From NCBI RefSeq assembly GCF_001418005.1, contig NZ_LIOL01000006.1, positions 62,001-126,000 on the forward strand: 64,000 nucleotides of DNA, written 5' to 3'. Positions 20,739 through 30,158 of the stretch are shown piece by piece (within the stretch, counting starts at the first letter, position 1; each line of letters opens with the position of its first letter). The notes under the pieces are model-generated. The model made no database searches, was not told the origin of the DNA, and worked only from the letters and a program-made list of their open reading frames with translations. The translations under genes were made by a program, and so were the position numbers. Origin of the DNA: Chelatococcus sambhunathii. GTDB taxonomy: Bacteria; Pseudomonadota; Alphaproteobacteria; Rhizobiales; Beijerinckiaceae.

Positions 20739-23291
20739 ATGCGCATGACACATCCTGTCCCGATCCTTCGCCTTGCGGCGGCCATCGTCCTCGCCACCAG
20801 CCTTTCCATCGGCTTCTGCTGGCCCGCAAGCCTGGCCGCCGCTGCACAGGACGCGGCAGAGCAACGCCCCCCGGTGCTGGCAGCGCCATCGGGAGCGGTC
20901 GCGGAGCCGGGCAACGGTCAGGATGCCGCTATCCATCGGGCGCAGCTCGACGGGGTAAGGGCCCAGCTCGACCAGATCGAGAACGCCCTGACGCGCCAGG
21001 ATCTTTCGGACGACGACCTGCAGCGGCTGCGCCAGCTGCTGGAGGCGCCAGCGGCGCGGATTCAGGCAACCCTCACGGCCCTGACGCCGAAGGCCGATGC
21101 CGTCAAGGAGCGCCTGACCCAACTCGGCCCGGCGCCAGCGGCCGGAGCCGCACCGGAGACGGCGGAGATCAGCCGTGAGCGGGAGGAACGCAGCCGCTCG
21201 CTGAAGGAGCTCGAGGACACGATTCGCCTCGCCAGGGCACTGCAGGTGCAGTCCGAGCAGATCCGGGCCACGTTGGCCGAACGGCGGCAGGCGGCCTTTA
21301 CGCGCATGATCTTCCAGCGCACGCATAGCCTGCTCAGCCCTCATCTCTGGTCGCGCTTGCTTTCGGCCCTGCCGGGCGAGTTCGCCGCGCTCTCCACCGT
21401 TGCGCGCGACTGGCTGGCGACCTTCGAGCGGCGCGCCCGCAGCGGGGAGGTGCTGGCGCTGCTCGCCGCCCTCGGCATCGGGCTTGCCCTGCATTTCGCG
21501 CGCGTCCGGCTGCTGCCGCATGTCGCACGCCGCCCCGCGGAGGTGACGGACCCGAGCCGGCTGCGGCAGTCCGTGACAGCCCTCGGCATCGTGCTGGCCC
21601 AGACGGTGCCGGTCCTTGCCGGGGTGTTGGTGCTCTATCTTGCGCTCGAGAGCATCCAGCTGCTGCCGCCGCGGGTCGCGCCGATCGTCGGCACCTTCCT
21701 GACGAGCCTCGTCTTCCTCACCTTCGTGCGCTCTCTCGCCCACGGCCTCCTCGCCCCCGGCCTGCCTGCCTGGCGGCTGCTGCCGGCACAGGAGGTAACG
21801 GCGCGCATTCTCGTCACGGCAGTCACGACCGGCTCGGCACTGGTCCTGCTGTTCACCACACTCGAGCGCATCGCCGAATCGATCGGCGCCGACTATGCCG
21901 TCCTCGTCTTCCTGCGGGGCGTCCATGCTGTTGCGATCGCGGCGCTGCTGGCGGTGACGCTGCACCGAACGCAATCGACCGGTGCCAGCGACGAAGCCTG
22001 CCTCGGCCCCTATGTGCCCGACAGCCGGGCCGGCGGTCCTCTCAAGGCCCTTGGCTGGCTGGTGGCGGCGATCATCCTCATCGCCTGCCTCGCCGGCTAC
22101 ATCGCCCTCGCCACCTTCCTCGTCGAGCAGATCGTCTGGGTGGCGACGCTCGCGGCGGTGCTCTTCCTGCTGCTCGTCCTGGTCGAGGAAACCTTCGAGC
22201 ACGCGATCCGCCCCAACAGCCGCTTCGCGCTCTCGCTGCAAACCAGCCTCGGGCTGCGCCGTCGCGCGCTCGACCAGCTGTCGGTGCTCGCGGGCGGCAC
22301 GATCCGCATCCTGCTCGCCATCGCTGCCATCGTGCTGGTGCTCGCACCATGGGGAATCGAATCGTCCGACATCCTCGGCTCGCTGCGCAGCGGGCTCGCC
22401 GGCATCCAGCTCGGCGAGGTCAGACTGTCGCCGACAGCGATCGCCATCTCCATCGTCACCTTTCTCATCGTGATCGTGGTGACGCGGGCCGTGCAGCGCT
22501 GGCTCGACCAGAAGTTCCTGCCAGCGACGGAGCTCGATTCCGGGCTGCGCAACTCCATCCGAACGGCGACCGGCTATCTCGGCTTCTTCCTGGCGGTCGC
22601 GCTCGCAACGGCCCAGATGGGCCTCAGCCTGGAGAAGATCGCGATCGTCGCCGGTGCCCTCTCCGTCGGCATCGGTTTCGGCCTGCAGTCGGTCGTCAAC
22701 AACTTCGTCTCCGGCCTCATCCTCCTGTGGGAGCGGCCGATCCGCGTCGGTGACTGGGTCGTCGTCGGCGACGAGCAGGGCTACGTGCGGCGCATCAACG
22801 TGCGCGCGACGGAGATCGAGACTTTCGACCGGGCAGCGGTCATCGTGCCCAATTCCAACCTCATCTCCGGCGTCGTCAAGAACTGGGTACACAACAACCG
22901 CATCGGCCGCATCATCGTGCCCGTCGGCGTCTCCTATGACGCCGATCCGGACGAGGTAGCGCGCATCCTCGAGAGCTGCGCCCGCGAGCATTCGGAGGTG
23001 CTGAGCGAGCCCGCTCCGACGGTCCTGTTCATCCGGTTCGGCGATTCCTCGCTCGACTTCGAGCTGCGTTGCTTCGTCGGCAATGTCGAGGCGTCGCTCG
23101 GCGTGAAGAGCGCCCTGCTCTTCTCCATCTTCCGCAAGCTGCGCGAGGCGGGCATAGAGATCCCCTATCCGCAGCGTGACCTCCACGTGCGCGGCACCGA
23201 ACGGCTGGAACAGGTCCTCGAACGGCTGACAGATGCCACAAGGGCACCGCCGGCGCCCGCGAGTGCGGCCGAGACGTCCCAATCTTCATAG
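20739..23291 (+). CDS. large MscS-type mechanosensitive channel
   Basis: An 850-residue protein with an N-terminal signal-like hydrophobic stretch (residues 3-30), a periplasmic coiled-coil region typical of DUF3772 (about 60-200), a series of membrane segments (about 240-620), and the MscS pore and beta domain: LSVGIGFGLQSVVNNFVSG then LWERPIRVGDWV and the cytoplasmic part. This is the MscK/YbiO-like layout, releasing solutes on hypo-osmotic shock. ATGs at 20739 and 20745 both fit; the frame is open to 20634. It is divergent from ndvA, another gene of osmotic adaptation, and the CAP-domain gene begins 1 bp after its stop. Confidence 0.92.
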   Translation: MRMTHPVPILRLAAAIVLATSLSIGFCWPASLAAAAQDAAEQRPPVLAAPSGAVAEPGNGQDAAIHRAQLDGVRAQLDQIENALTRQDLSDDDLQRLRQLLEAPAARIQATLTALTPKADAVKERLTQLGPAPAAGAAPETAEISREREERSRSLKELEDTIRLARALQVQSEQIRATLAERRQAAFTRMIFQRTHSLLSPHLWSRLLSALPGEFAALSTVARDWLATFERRARSGEVLALLAALGIGLALHFARVRLLPHVARRPAEVTDPSRLRQSVTALGIVLAQTVPVLAGVLVLYLALESIQLLPPRVAPIVGTFLTSLVFLTFVRSLAHGLLAPGLPAWRLLPAQEVTARILVTAVTTGSALVLLFTTLERIAESIGADYAVLVFLRGVHAVAIAALLAVTLHRTQSTGASDEACLGPYVPDSRAGGPLKALGWLVAAIILIACLAGYIALATFLVEQIVWVATLAAVLFLLLVLVEETFEHAIRPNSRFALSLQTSLGLRRRALDQLSVLAGGTIRILLAIAAIVLVLAPWGIESSDILGSLRSGLAGIQLGEVRLSPTAIAISIVTFLIVIVVTRAVQRWLDQKFLPATELDSGLRNSIRTATGYLGFFLAVALATAQMGLSLEKIAIVAGALSVGIGFGLQSVVNNFVSGLILLWERPIRVGDWVVVGDEQGYVRRINVRATEIETFDRAAVIVPNSNLISGVVKNWVHNNRIGRIIVPVGVSYDADPDEVARILESCAREHSEVLSEPAPTVLFIRFGDSSLDFELRCFVGNVEASLGVKSALLFSIFRKLREAGIEIPYPQRDLHVRGTERLEQVLERLTDATRAPPAPASAAETSQSS

Positions 23292-23292
23292 G

Positions 23293-23808
23293 ATGACCAT
23301 GGTGAACACCTCCTCCGTTCAGCAACTCCTGCGCCGCGCGCTTGCCGCAGCCCCGCTCGCGCTCCTGGCGGCCTGCTCCTCGCAGCCGGAGACGCAGCAG
23401 CCGGCCTTCTACCGCTCCCTCGCCTCGGCCGGTGCGAGCGTCGATGCCGCAAGCGCCGCGGGGATGATCTCGGCCTACCGCCGCAACCACGGCCTGCCGC
23501 CCGTCGCCGTCGACGCCGCCCTGCAGCGCGAGGCGCAGGCAGAGGCTGAGCGCATGGCGGCGGCCGACAGGCCGAGCTCGGCCGATGCGGTGAAGCAGCG
23601 CCTCGCCGCGGCGGGCGTCGCCTCTCCCGCCGTCAACCTCTCGGCCGGCTACCACACCATGGCGGAGGCCTTCTCCGGCTGGCGCGAATCGCCCCAGCAC
23701 GACCGCACCATGCTGGCGCCCAGCGCGACGCGCCTCGGCATCGCCACGGCCTATGCGCCGGGGTCGAAATACAAGGTCTACTGGGCGCTGATCGTCGCCA
23801 GCCCCTGA
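23293..23808 (+). CDS. CAP-domain lipoprotein
   Basis: A 171-residue exported protein. The N-terminus has a hydrophobic segment ending in LALLAAC, a lipobox with Cys28 as the acylation site. The remainder resembles the CAP (SCP/PR-1) superfamily: MISAYRRNHGLPPVAVDAALQ, QAEAERMAAAD, then SGWRESPQHDRTML and a final GSKYKVYWALIVA. Function of bacterial CAP lipoproteins is mostly unknown. It follows the MscS gene with 1 bp between, so the two are probably co-transcribed. It converges with cobB, only 6 bp away. Confidence 0.85.
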   Translation: MTMVNTSSVQQLLRRALAAAPLALLAACSSQPETQQPAFYRSLASAGASVDAASAAGMISAYRRNHGLPPVAVDAALQREAQAEAERMAAADRPSSADAVKQRLAAAGVASPAVNLSAGYHTMAEAFSGWRESPQHDRTMLAPSATRLGIATAYAPGSKYKVYWALIVASP

Positions 23809-23814
23809 GAGGGC

Positions 23815-25317
23815 TCAGCGCGGAGCGATAGCGTGAAAGAAGGTGCCGCTGACGCGCCCGCGCAGATGGCCCACCGGGCCGATGTCCGTTCCATGTGCAT
23901 CGCGCACCTGCGCCAGGCAATCGACCTCGCCCGGGGCGCCGGCCGTCACCGAGGCATAGTGGAACTCGTGGCCGACGAGCACCGCGCCGGCGGAGCCGAG
24001 GACGCTGTCGCGGGCCAGCGTCGCGATGCGATAACCGAGGTGCAGGCGGCGCCTCGCGAAGGAGGTGACGACGGGCAGCAGGCCGGCCATGGCGTGCGTC
24101 ACACCTTCGGCATCCTCCAGCGCCTCGCCCAGCACCATGTAGCCGCCGCATTCGCCGTGCACCAGCCGGCTGGCCGCGAACCCGCGGAGGCCGTCGAGGA
24201 AGCGCGCATTGCCGGCGAGTCGCCCGGCATGCAGTTCCGGATAGCCGCCCGGCAGCCAGCAGGCGTCGCAATCGTCCCCCGGCGGCTCGTCCTCCAGCGG
24301 CGAGAAGGGCACGATCTCCGCCCCCGCCTGCCGCCAACCGTCGAGCACATGCGGATAGACGAAGGAAAAGGCCGCATCCTGCGCCAGCGCGATACGCCGG
24401 CCGGGCGGTGGCAGGCGGAGCGATGGGCGGCCGGGCGGTCGAAGGCTGGGCGATGAAGGACTGGGCGCCGTTCCCCTCCCCCCGCCTTTCGGTTGGAAGG
24501 GGCTAGGGGTGGGGGGTGTTCCCGCTTGGATGGGCCGGCTGTCGATCGTCGCGCCGCTGCCCCCCACCCCAACCCTCCCAACCGCAAAGCGGGGGGAGGG
24601 AGCCTGTCGCTCCCGGTCGTCGCCAGCGTTTTGCGATTGCCGCGCAGCGCGCAGCAAGGCGTCGAGATCTATCGACGCCTCCGCGAGGTCCGCCAGTGCG
24701 TCGAGGCGGGCGGCGAGGTCGGCCGTCTCGCCCGCCTGGACGAGGCCGAGGTGGCGCTCGGGCAGGATGATCTCCTTGCGGCGCATGACGACGCCGACGA
24801 CGGGCAAGCCGATCTGCGCCATGCCGTCGGCCGAGAGGCGCCGGTGGCGCTCGCTCGCGACGTTGTTGAGGATGACGCCGGCGATCATCACGCGCGGATC
24901 GTAGCTGCGGAAGCCGAGAGCCGTCGCGGCCGCCGACTGCGCCTGGCCCGAGACGTCGAGCACCAGCACGACCGGCCAGCCGAAGCGGGCGGCGATGTCG
25001 GCGCTGGCGCCGGTCGCCCCCTCGCCGCCGGTCACACCGTCGAAGAGCCCCATGGAGCCCTCGGCAATGACGAGGTCGGCCGCCGCATGGTCGGTGACAA
25101 GATCCTCCAGCAGCGCCGGCGGCATGGCGAAGCTGTCGAGGTTGAAGCTCGGTCGCCCGGTCGCCGCGGCATGGAAGGCCGGGTCGATATAGTCCGGCCC
25201 GCATTTGGCGCCCTGCACGACAAGGCCGCGCCGGCTGAGCGCCCGCATCACCGCAAGCGTGATCGTCGTCTTGCCGGAGCCGGAGCGTGGGGCGGCGATG
25301 AGGAGGCCGGGGCTCAC
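23815..25317 (-). CDS. cobB: CobB, cobyrinic acid a,c-diamide synthase (with repeat insertion)
   Basis: Amidates the a and c side chains of hydrogenobyrinic acid using glutamine and ATP. The N-terminal ATPase domain has Walker A APRSGSGKTT (residues 9-18) and the CGPDYIDP motif; the C-terminal glutamine amidotransferase domain has GECGGYM with Cys390. At 500 residues it is about 65 longer than usual. The excess lies between the domains, about residues 238-308, where palindromic repeats and Pro/Gly/Ser-rich low complexity (PPGRPSLRLPPPGRR) are translated in frame. It overlaps cobA by ATGA (25314-25317) in the run cobL-cobE-cobM-cobA-cobB. Confidence 0.94.
   Translation of the reverse strand: MSPGLLIAAPRSGSGKTTITLAVMRALSRRGLVVQGAKCGPDYIDPAFHAAATGRPSFNLDSFAMPPALLEDLVTDHAAADLVIAEGSMGLFDGVTGGEGATGASADIAARFGWPVVLVLDVSGQAQSAAATALGFRSYDPRVMIAGVILNNVASERHRRLSADGMAQIGLPVVGVVMRRKEIILPERHLGLVQAGETADLAARLDALADLAEASIDLDALLRAARQSQNAGDDRERQAPSPRFAVGRVGVGGSGATIDSRPIQAGTPPTPSPFQPKGGGRGTAPSPSSPSLRPPGRPSLRLPPPGRRIALAQDAAFSFVYPHVLDGWRQAGAEIVPFSPLEDEPPGDDCDACWLPGGYPELHAGRLAGNARFLDGLRGFAASRLVHGECGGYMVLGEALEDAEGVTHAMAGLLPVVTSFARRRLHLGYRIATLARDSVLGSAGAVLVGHEFHYASVTAGAPGEVDCLAQVRDAHGTDIGPVGHLRGRVSGTFFHAIAPR
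24473..24601. repeat. two-hairpin palindromic repeat inside cobB
   Basis: A composite element: a left arm (CCCCTCCCCCCGC, then AAGGGGCTAGGGGTGGGGGG), a body of about 50 bp, and a right arm in inverse order (GCCCCCCACCCCAACCCTCCC, then CGCAAAGCGGGGGGAGGG). The length keeps the cobB frame open. It shares its layout with the elements at 29250 and 32216. Confidence 0.85.
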
Positions 25318-26096
25318 GAAGCCTCCTTCAGGCGAGCGGCGAGCATGGCGCGGAACCGCGCTATGGCGCCCACAGCGATTACCGCCGGCGCGTTGAGGCC
25401 GCCGCCAGCGGCGAGCGCGGCAAGCTCGTCGAGCGTGCCCTCCACAAGCCGCTCGTCCAAGGTCGAGACCCGCTCCACCGCGAGCGCCAGTGTCGCGCCC
25501 GGCATGCCACCGGCCTTGAGTCCGGCAACGATGGCGGGCAGGTTGGCGACGGCCATGTAAAGCACGATGGGCACGCCCGCCCGGGCAAGCGCCGCCCAGT
25601 CCGCGCCCTCCTCGCCCGGCGCCGCATGGCCGGTGGCGAGAATGACGGCGTGGTTGGTGTCGCGCGTCGTCGCCGGAAGGGCGTGGGCGGCGAGTGCGGC
25701 AATGCCGCTCGACAGGCCGGGCACCACGTGGAACGGCACGCCGGCGGCGGCGAGCGCCAGCACCTCCTCGCCGCCGCGGCCGAAGACGAAGGGATCACCC
25801 CCCTTGAGGCGCAGCACGCGCAGCCCTTCGCGCGCGAGCGCGATCAATCGCTCGCAGATGTCGCGCTGGCTCGCCGAGGGCTTGCCGCCGCGCTTGCCGG
25901 CATATTCACGCCGGGCGGAAGGCGGCGCGAGCGCCAGGATGCGCGGATCGACGAGCGCGTCGTGAACGATGACGTCCGCCTCGGCGAGCGCCCTGACGGC
26001 ATGGAGCGTCAGGAGCCCGGGATCGCCGGGGCCGGCGCCGACGAGCCAAACCGAGCCGGGCGCGAAGGCGGGCGTCTCGATCTCCGGCAGCCTCAT
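25314..26096 (-). CDS. cobA: CobA, uroporphyrinogen-III C-methyltransferase
   Basis: SAM-dependent methylation at C2 and C7 giving precorrin-2, the entry to corrin synthesis. The 260-residue product has the tetrapyrrole-methylase signature WLVGAGPGDPGLLTL near residues 17-31, the RLKGGDPFVFGRGGEE motif and a VVPGLSSG motif. The frame is open to 26318, but ATG 26096 begins [11 protein letters not shown] and gives normal length. It overlaps cobM by one base and cobB by four, so translation is coupled. Confidence 0.95.
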   Translation of the reverse strand: MRLPEIETPAFAPGSVWLVGAGPGDPGLLTLHAVRALAEADVIVHDALVDPRILALAPPSARREYAGKRGGKPSASQRDICERLIALAREGLRVLRLKGGDPFVFGRGGEEVLALAAAGVPFHVVPGLSSGIAALAAHALPATTRDTNHAVILATGHAAPGEEGADWAALARAGVPIVLYMAVANLPAIVAGLKAGGMPGATLALAVERVSTLDERLVEGTLDELAALAAGGGLNAPAVIAVGAIARFRAMLAARLKEAS

Positions 26097-26869
26097 CACG
26101 TCTCGCTCTCCCCCTCCTGCGGGCGGAAGCGCCGCGCATAGGTCTTCGTATAAAGCGCGCTGTCGCGGAAATCCTCGCGAGCCAGCGCCGGCCCGACGAG
26201 GATGAGCGCGGTGCGCTCCAGCTTCTCGCGCGCCACCTCGCCGGCGATGCCGGAGAGGGTACCCCTCAGGATACGCTCGTCCGGCCAGGACGCACGCCAG
26301 ACCACGGCCGCCGGGCAATCCGGCCCGTAGTGCGGCGTGAGCTCATCCACCACCTTGTCGATGACATGGATGGAGAGATGGATGGCGAGCGTGGCACCCG
26401 TCGCGGCGAAAGCGGCGAGCTTCTCCCTGTCCGGCATGGGCGAGGCGCGGCCGCCGGTACGGGTGAGCACGAGCGACTGGGCGACGCCGGGCAGCGTCAG
26501 CTCTCGCCCGAGCGCAGCCGCAGCCGCGGCGAAAGCCGGCACGCCCGGCGTCAGCGTATAAGGAATGCCAAGGGCATCGAGCCGGCGCATCTGCTCGGCC
26601 ACCGCGCTCCAGATGGAGAGGTCGCCCGAGTGGAGGCGCGCCACGTCCTGCCCGAGCGCATGGGCACGCTCGAACTCGGCGGCGATGGCATCGAGGTCGA
26701 GTCCGGCCGTATCGACGAGGCGCGCACCCGGCGGGCACCAGGAGAGGATCTCCGGCGGCAGGATCGAGCCGGCATAGAGGCAGACCGGACAGCGCTCGAC
26801 GAGGCTGCGCCCGCGCAGGGTCATGAGATCGGCGGCGCCGGGACCCGCGCCGATGAAATGGACGGTCAT
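26096..26869 (-). CDS. cobM: CobM, precorrin-4 C11-methyltransferase
   Basis: Methylates precorrin-4 at C11 to give precorrin-5 in the aerobic pathway. The 257-residue protein begins [20 protein letters not shown] and contains the CobM/CbiF markers [22 protein letters not shown] and [12 protein letters not shown]. The order cobE-cobM-cobA with overlapping stops and starts supports one transcript. The start ATG 26869 overlaps the end of cobE. Confidence 0.95.
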   Translation of the reverse strand: MTVHFIGAGPGAADLMTLRGRSLVERCPVCLYAGSILPPEILSWCPPGARLVDTAGLDLDAIAAEFERAHALGQDVARLHSGDLSIWSAVAEQMRRLDALGIPYTLTPGVPAFAAAAAALGRELTLPGVAQSLVLTRTGGRASPMPDREKLAAFAATGATLAIHLSIHVIDKVVDELTPHYGPDCPAAVVWRASWPDERILRGTLSGIAGEVAREKLERTALILVGPALAREDFRDSALYTKTYARRFRPQEGESET

Positions 26870-27240
26870 GGCCCCTCCCCTTCCGCCACGGCGCAGGTCG
26901 CCCCCGCCGCTGCAAGGCGCGCCACGAGCAGGCGCGCGCCGCGTCCGGCGGCGACGAGCGCCGCCGCTTCGGCGACCGAGCCGACGCCGTAGCGGGCAAG
27001 GCTTTCGGGCGAGCGCGTCACCACGGCCGCCTCGACCGTCTGCATGGCCGCGCGCAATACCGGCGCGACCGGCAGGCCCAAGAGGCGCGCCGCCGCGGCC
27101 ACCGCCGGCAGGTCCGCGCGCCAGTCGGGCACGGCGAGCACGGACGCCTCCAGTCCGGCATGGGCCAACGCTCGGCGTGCGAGCGCGGCAATGGCCGCGC
27201 CGTCGACAGCGCTGGTAAGACCGATGCCGAGGGCGATCAT
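26866..27240 (-). CDS. cobE: CobE, cobalamin biosynthesis protein
   Basis: A small protein (124 residues from ATG 27240) related to the C-terminal domain of CbiG. It begins [20 protein letters not shown], with the GIG(L/C)xS start of the family, and has the A(V/L)VTRSPE(S)[15 protein letters not shown] region. Its enzymatic role in the aerobic pathway is not established; it is found in cob clusters and binds intermediates. It lies between cobL and cobM with four-base overlaps on each side (26866-26869 and 27237-27240). Confidence 0.88.
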   Translation of the reverse strand: MIALGIGLTSAVDGAAIAALARRALAHAGLEASVLAVPDWRADLPAVAAAARLLGLPVAPVLRAAMQTVEAAVVTRSPESLARYGVGSVAEAAALVAAGRGARLLVARLAAAGATCAVAEGEGP

Positions 27241-28448
27241 GGCTTGTCCACCATCCATTGCGTCACGGGCATCGCCGTGCGCCAGCCATGGAAGCCGCCG
27301 ACCGGCTCGGCCCGGGCGACGGAGAGGCGCCGCAGCCGCCCGCCGTGGGCGGCGAAGAGCGCGGCGAGCCGCTGTTCGCTCTCCAGCGTCACGGCATTGG
27401 CGACGAGCCGCCCGCCGGCCGGCAAGGCGGCCCAGGCCGCCTCGAAGACGCCGGCATCCGTCAGCCCGCCGCCGATAAAGACGACCTCAGGCCGCGGCAG
27501 GTCGGCGAGCCCTTCCGGCGCCCGGGCTTCCACCACCGTGACAGCGATCGCGCCGAGCTTGTCCGCATTCGCCGCGGCACGTGCGGCGCGGTCCGGCCGC
27601 TCCTCGATGGCGAAGGCGCGGTTACGGGGATGGGCAAGGCACCATTCGATGGCGATGGAGCCGGCGCCGGCGCCAATATCCCACAACACCTCGCCCGCGC
27701 GCGGGGCGAGCGCCGCCAGGGTCACGGCGCGGATCTCGCTCTTGGTGAGCTGGCCGTCGTTGTCGAACCAGGCATCGTCGCGCCCCGGCACCAGCGTCAC
27801 GACCCGGGCGTCCGGGCCGGCGAGGACCTCGACGGCGAGCGTGTTGAGCGGACCGATCCCGGCAAGATCGAAGCCTTGCGCCGACGCCACAAGGCGCCGC
27901 TCGCGCGGCCCACCCATGGCCTCGAACACGGTGAGGCGCGAGGCGCCGAAGCCACGCTCCGTGAGCAGCGTCGCCACCTTGCCGGGCGTCGTGCCGTCCC
28001 ATGTCAGCACGATGAGCCGCGCACCGGGCAGCAGGTAAGGCACGATGCCGGCGAGCGCGCGGCCGTGCAGGCTGATGGTCGCGGCGTCCGGCAGCGACCA
28101 GCCGAGACGCGCGGCGGCGAGCGAGAAGGAGGAGGGCTGAGGCAGGCACAGCAGTTCGTCGGCCGGCACGAGGGCGGCGATCTGCGCGCCGATGCCATAA
28201 TTGAAGGGATCGCCGCTGGCGAGGATGCACACCGGGCGGCCGCGATGGGCGAGGATTTCCGGAAAAGCCTCCTTGAGCGGGCTCGGCCAGGCGAGGGCCC
28301 GACCGGGAAAGGGCGCGGCGAGCGCGAGGTGCCGCTCCCCGCCGACCACGAGCTCGGCCGCCTCGAGCGCCGCGAGCGCGGCGGGAGACAAGCCGCCGCG
28401 CCCGTCCTCCCCGATGCCGACAATCGTCAGCCAGGGCCCCGCGCTCAT
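27237..28448 (-). CDS. cobL: CobL, precorrin-6Y C5,15-methyltransferase (decarboxylating)
   Basis: Bifunctional enzyme: methylation at C5 and C15 and decarboxylation of the C12 acetate. It has an N-terminal CbiE domain (about 1-200: [24 protein letters not shown]) and a C-terminal CbiT domain with SAM motif [15 protein letters not shown] near residue 245. The start at ATG 28448 (MSAGPW, 403 residues) is chosen because the longer frame upstream overlaps the divergent cobK start. The start could lie a few codons further upstream. First gene of the run cobL-cobE-cobM-cobA-cobB. Confidence 0.93.
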   Translation of the reverse strand: MSAGPWLTIVGIGEDGRGGLSPAALAALEAAELVVGGERHLALAAPFPGRALAWPSPLKEAFPEILAHRGRPVCILASGDPFNYGIGAQIAALVPADELLCLPQPSSFSLAAARLGWSLPDAATISLHGRALAGIVPYLLPGARLIVLTWDGTTPGKVATLLTERGFGASRLTVFEAMGGPRERRLVASAQGFDLAGIGPLNTLAVEVLAGPDARVVTLVPGRDDAWFDNDGQLTKSEIRAVTLAALAPRAGEVLWDIGAGAGSIAIEWCLAHPRNRAFAIEERPDRAARAAANADKLGAIAVTVVEARAPEGLADLPRPEVVFIGGGLTDAGVFEAAWAALPAGGRLVANAVTLESEQRLAALFAAHGGRLRRLSVARAEPVGGFHGWRTAMPVTQWMVDKP

Positions 28449-28506
28449 CCGCGCGGCGCTCGACATCGGCGCTGCGTTGGGCGAGAAGTCCGGCATGTCA
28501 GCGGCC

Positions 28507-29277
28507 ATGCGCATTCTCCTTCTCGGCGGCACCAGCGAGGCGACGACCCTTGCCCGGCTCGTGGCGGAGGATACGCGGTTCGAGCCCGTGCTGTCGCTCG
28601 CCGGGCGCACGAGCGCGCCGGCCGCCGCGCCTGTCGCGACACGCATCGGCGGCTTTGGCGGCGTGGACGGGCTGGCGCATTTCCTCGCCCGAGAACGGAT
28701 TGCGGCCGTCGTCGATGCGACGCATCCCTTCGCCGCTCGCATGAGCGCGAATGCGGCCGCCGCCTGCGGGATGGCGGGCGTGCCGCTTCTCGCCCTCACG
28801 AGGCCGTCGTGGCAGCATCGGCCGGATGATAACTGGATCGAGGTCGCCGACATGGCGGGCGCGGCGGCGGCGCTCGGCACGACGCCTGCCCGCGTCTTCC
28901 TCACCATCGGGCGCCAGGAACTGTCCGTTTTCGCCGCGGCGCCCCAGCACCATTATGTCGTGCGCAGCATCGAGCCGGCGAAGGGGCTTCTCGCGTCCGC
29001 CACGCTCATCCGGGCGCGCGGGCCGTTCGCGGTGGAGGACGAGGTGGCGCTGATGCGGCGTGAGGCGATCGATGTCGTCGTCTCGAAGAATGCCGGCGGC
29101 CGCGCCACCGAGGCCAAGATCATCGCGGCCCGCAAGCTCGGCCTGCCCGTCGTCATGGTGCGACGGCCCGACCGGCCTGACGTGCCGATGGTCGAGACCG
29201 CCGAGGCGGCGCTGGCATGGCTCATTGCCAGGCACCGGAGCGCCAGCGTCCCCTCCCCCCTTGTGGGGGAGGGTTAG
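28507..29277 (+). CDS. cobK: CobK, precorrin-6A reductase (C-terminus from a repeat)
   Basis: NADPH-dependent reduction of precorrin-6A to 6B. The 256-residue product has ILLLGGTSEATTLA at its N-terminus, DATHPFAARMSANA, TIGRQEL and SKNAGG motifs. The ATG at 28495 (MSAAM) is an alternative. It is the only gene of the cluster on the plus strand, divergent from cobL and convergent with cobJ. The last ten residues (SVPSPLVGEG) and the TAG stop are supplied by a palindromic repeat, so the native C-terminus has been replaced or extended. Confidence 0.92.
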   Translation: MRILLLGGTSEATTLARLVAEDTRFEPVLSLAGRTSAPAAAPVATRIGGFGGVDGLAHFLARERIAAVVDATHPFAARMSANAAAACGMAGVPLLALTRPSWQHRPDDNWIEVADMAGAAAALGTTPARVFLTIGRQELSVFAAAPQHHYVVRSIEPAKGLLASATLIRARGPFAVEDEVALMRREAIDVVVSKNAGGRATEAKIIAARKLGLPVVMVRRPDRPDVPMVETAEAALAWLIARHRSASVPSPLVGEG

Positions 29278-29366
29278 GGAGGGGGGTAGCGCCATCCGCT
29301 GTACAAGCGACCGGCGCCCGGCCTGACGCCCCCCACCCCCGACCCCTCCCCGCAAGGGGGAGGGGA
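29250..29366. repeat. two-hairpin palindromic repeat at cobK-cobJ junction
   Basis: Left arm CCCCTCCCCCC TTGTG GGGGAGGG then TTAGGGAGGGGGG; about 50-bp body; right arm GCCCCCCACCCCCGACCCC then TCCCCGCAAGGGGGAGGGGA. It contains the cobK stop at 29275-29277 and lies between convergent genes, so it may also end transcription from both sides. Confidence 0.85.
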
Positions 29367-29384
29367 GAATTGACGCCGCTCTGT

Positions 29385-30158
29385 TCATCGCCCGCCTCCG
29401 TAGCTGCGCGGCGTGTAGACCCAGGGTCGTTCACCGGCCGGCCGTAGCACGCAGCGCGTCGTCGAGGCCCCGATAATGACGAGGGTCGCCATGTCGGCGA
29501 GGCCGCCGGCCGCCTCGGCGAGAGGCACCACCGTCAGCTTCTCGTCGGCACGCCCCACGGCCCGGGCGAAGATGACGGGCGTTTCCGGCGCGCGATGCTC
29601 GCGGGCGATGGCGAGGGCGCGCCCGAGCTGCCAAGGCCGCGCGCGCGAGATGGGGTTGTAGAGGCAGATGACGAAATCGGCCGACAGCGCCGCAGCGAGC
29701 CGCTTCTCCAGCACCTCCCAGGGCTTCAGATTGTCGGACAGGGAGATGGCGCAGAAATCGCCGCCGAGCGGCGCGCCGGCCCGGGCCGCGGCGGCGAGCA
29801 TGGCGGTGACGCCGGGCTCCACGTGGATGTCGAGCCCCGCCCAGGCGGGATCGCCCCCTTCGACCGCCTCGAACACGGCCGCCGCCATGGCGAAGACGCC
29901 GGGATCACCGCCCGAGACGACGGCCACCCGCCGGCCCTCGGCGGCGAGCGTGAGCGCGTGGCGCGCCCGCTCCAGCTCCACCCGGTTGTCGGAGGCATGG
30001 CGGCGCTGGTCGGGCCGCAGGTCGCCGAGGCGGTCGAGATAGGGTCCGTAGCCGATGAGGTCGCTCGCGCCGTCAAGCGCGGCGCGCGCTGCCGGCGTCA
30101 GCCAGTGCGGCCCGCCCGGCCCGAGGCCGACGATGACGAGACGGCCCGGCGCGCTCAC
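29385..30158 (-). CDS. cobJ: CobJ, precorrin-3B C17-methyltransferase
   Basis: Performs ring contraction with methylation at C17. The 257-residue product begins with GTG (MSAPGRLVIVGLGPGGP), a start inside the cobI stop (30155-30158 overlap). Family markers: IGYGPYLDRL, RRVAVVSGGDPGVFAMAA, CLYNPISRARPWQL and TTRCVLRPAGERPWVYTPR. It ends the riboswitch-controlled run that begins with cbtB. A longer ATG-initiated frame to 31103 is an artefact of a frame running through cobI and cobH. Confidence 0.94.
   Translation of the reverse strand: MSAPGRLVIVGLGPGGPHWLTPAARAALDGASDLIGYGPYLDRLGDLRPDQRRHASDNRVELERARHALTLAAEGRRVAVVSGGDPGVFAMAAAVFEAVEGGDPAWAGLDIHVEPGVTAMLAAAARAGAPLGGDFCAISLSDNLKPWEVLEKRLAAALSADFVICLYNPISRARPWQLGRALAIAREHRAPETPVIFARAVGRADEKLTVVPLAEAAGGLADMATLVIIGASTTRCVLRPAGERPWVYTPRSYGGGR

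Noticed and set aside
20619-23282. An 887-codon open frame opposite the MscS gene
   Set aside because: It mirrors the codon pattern of the plus-strand gene, has no family-like motif and is a product of high GC at third positions.
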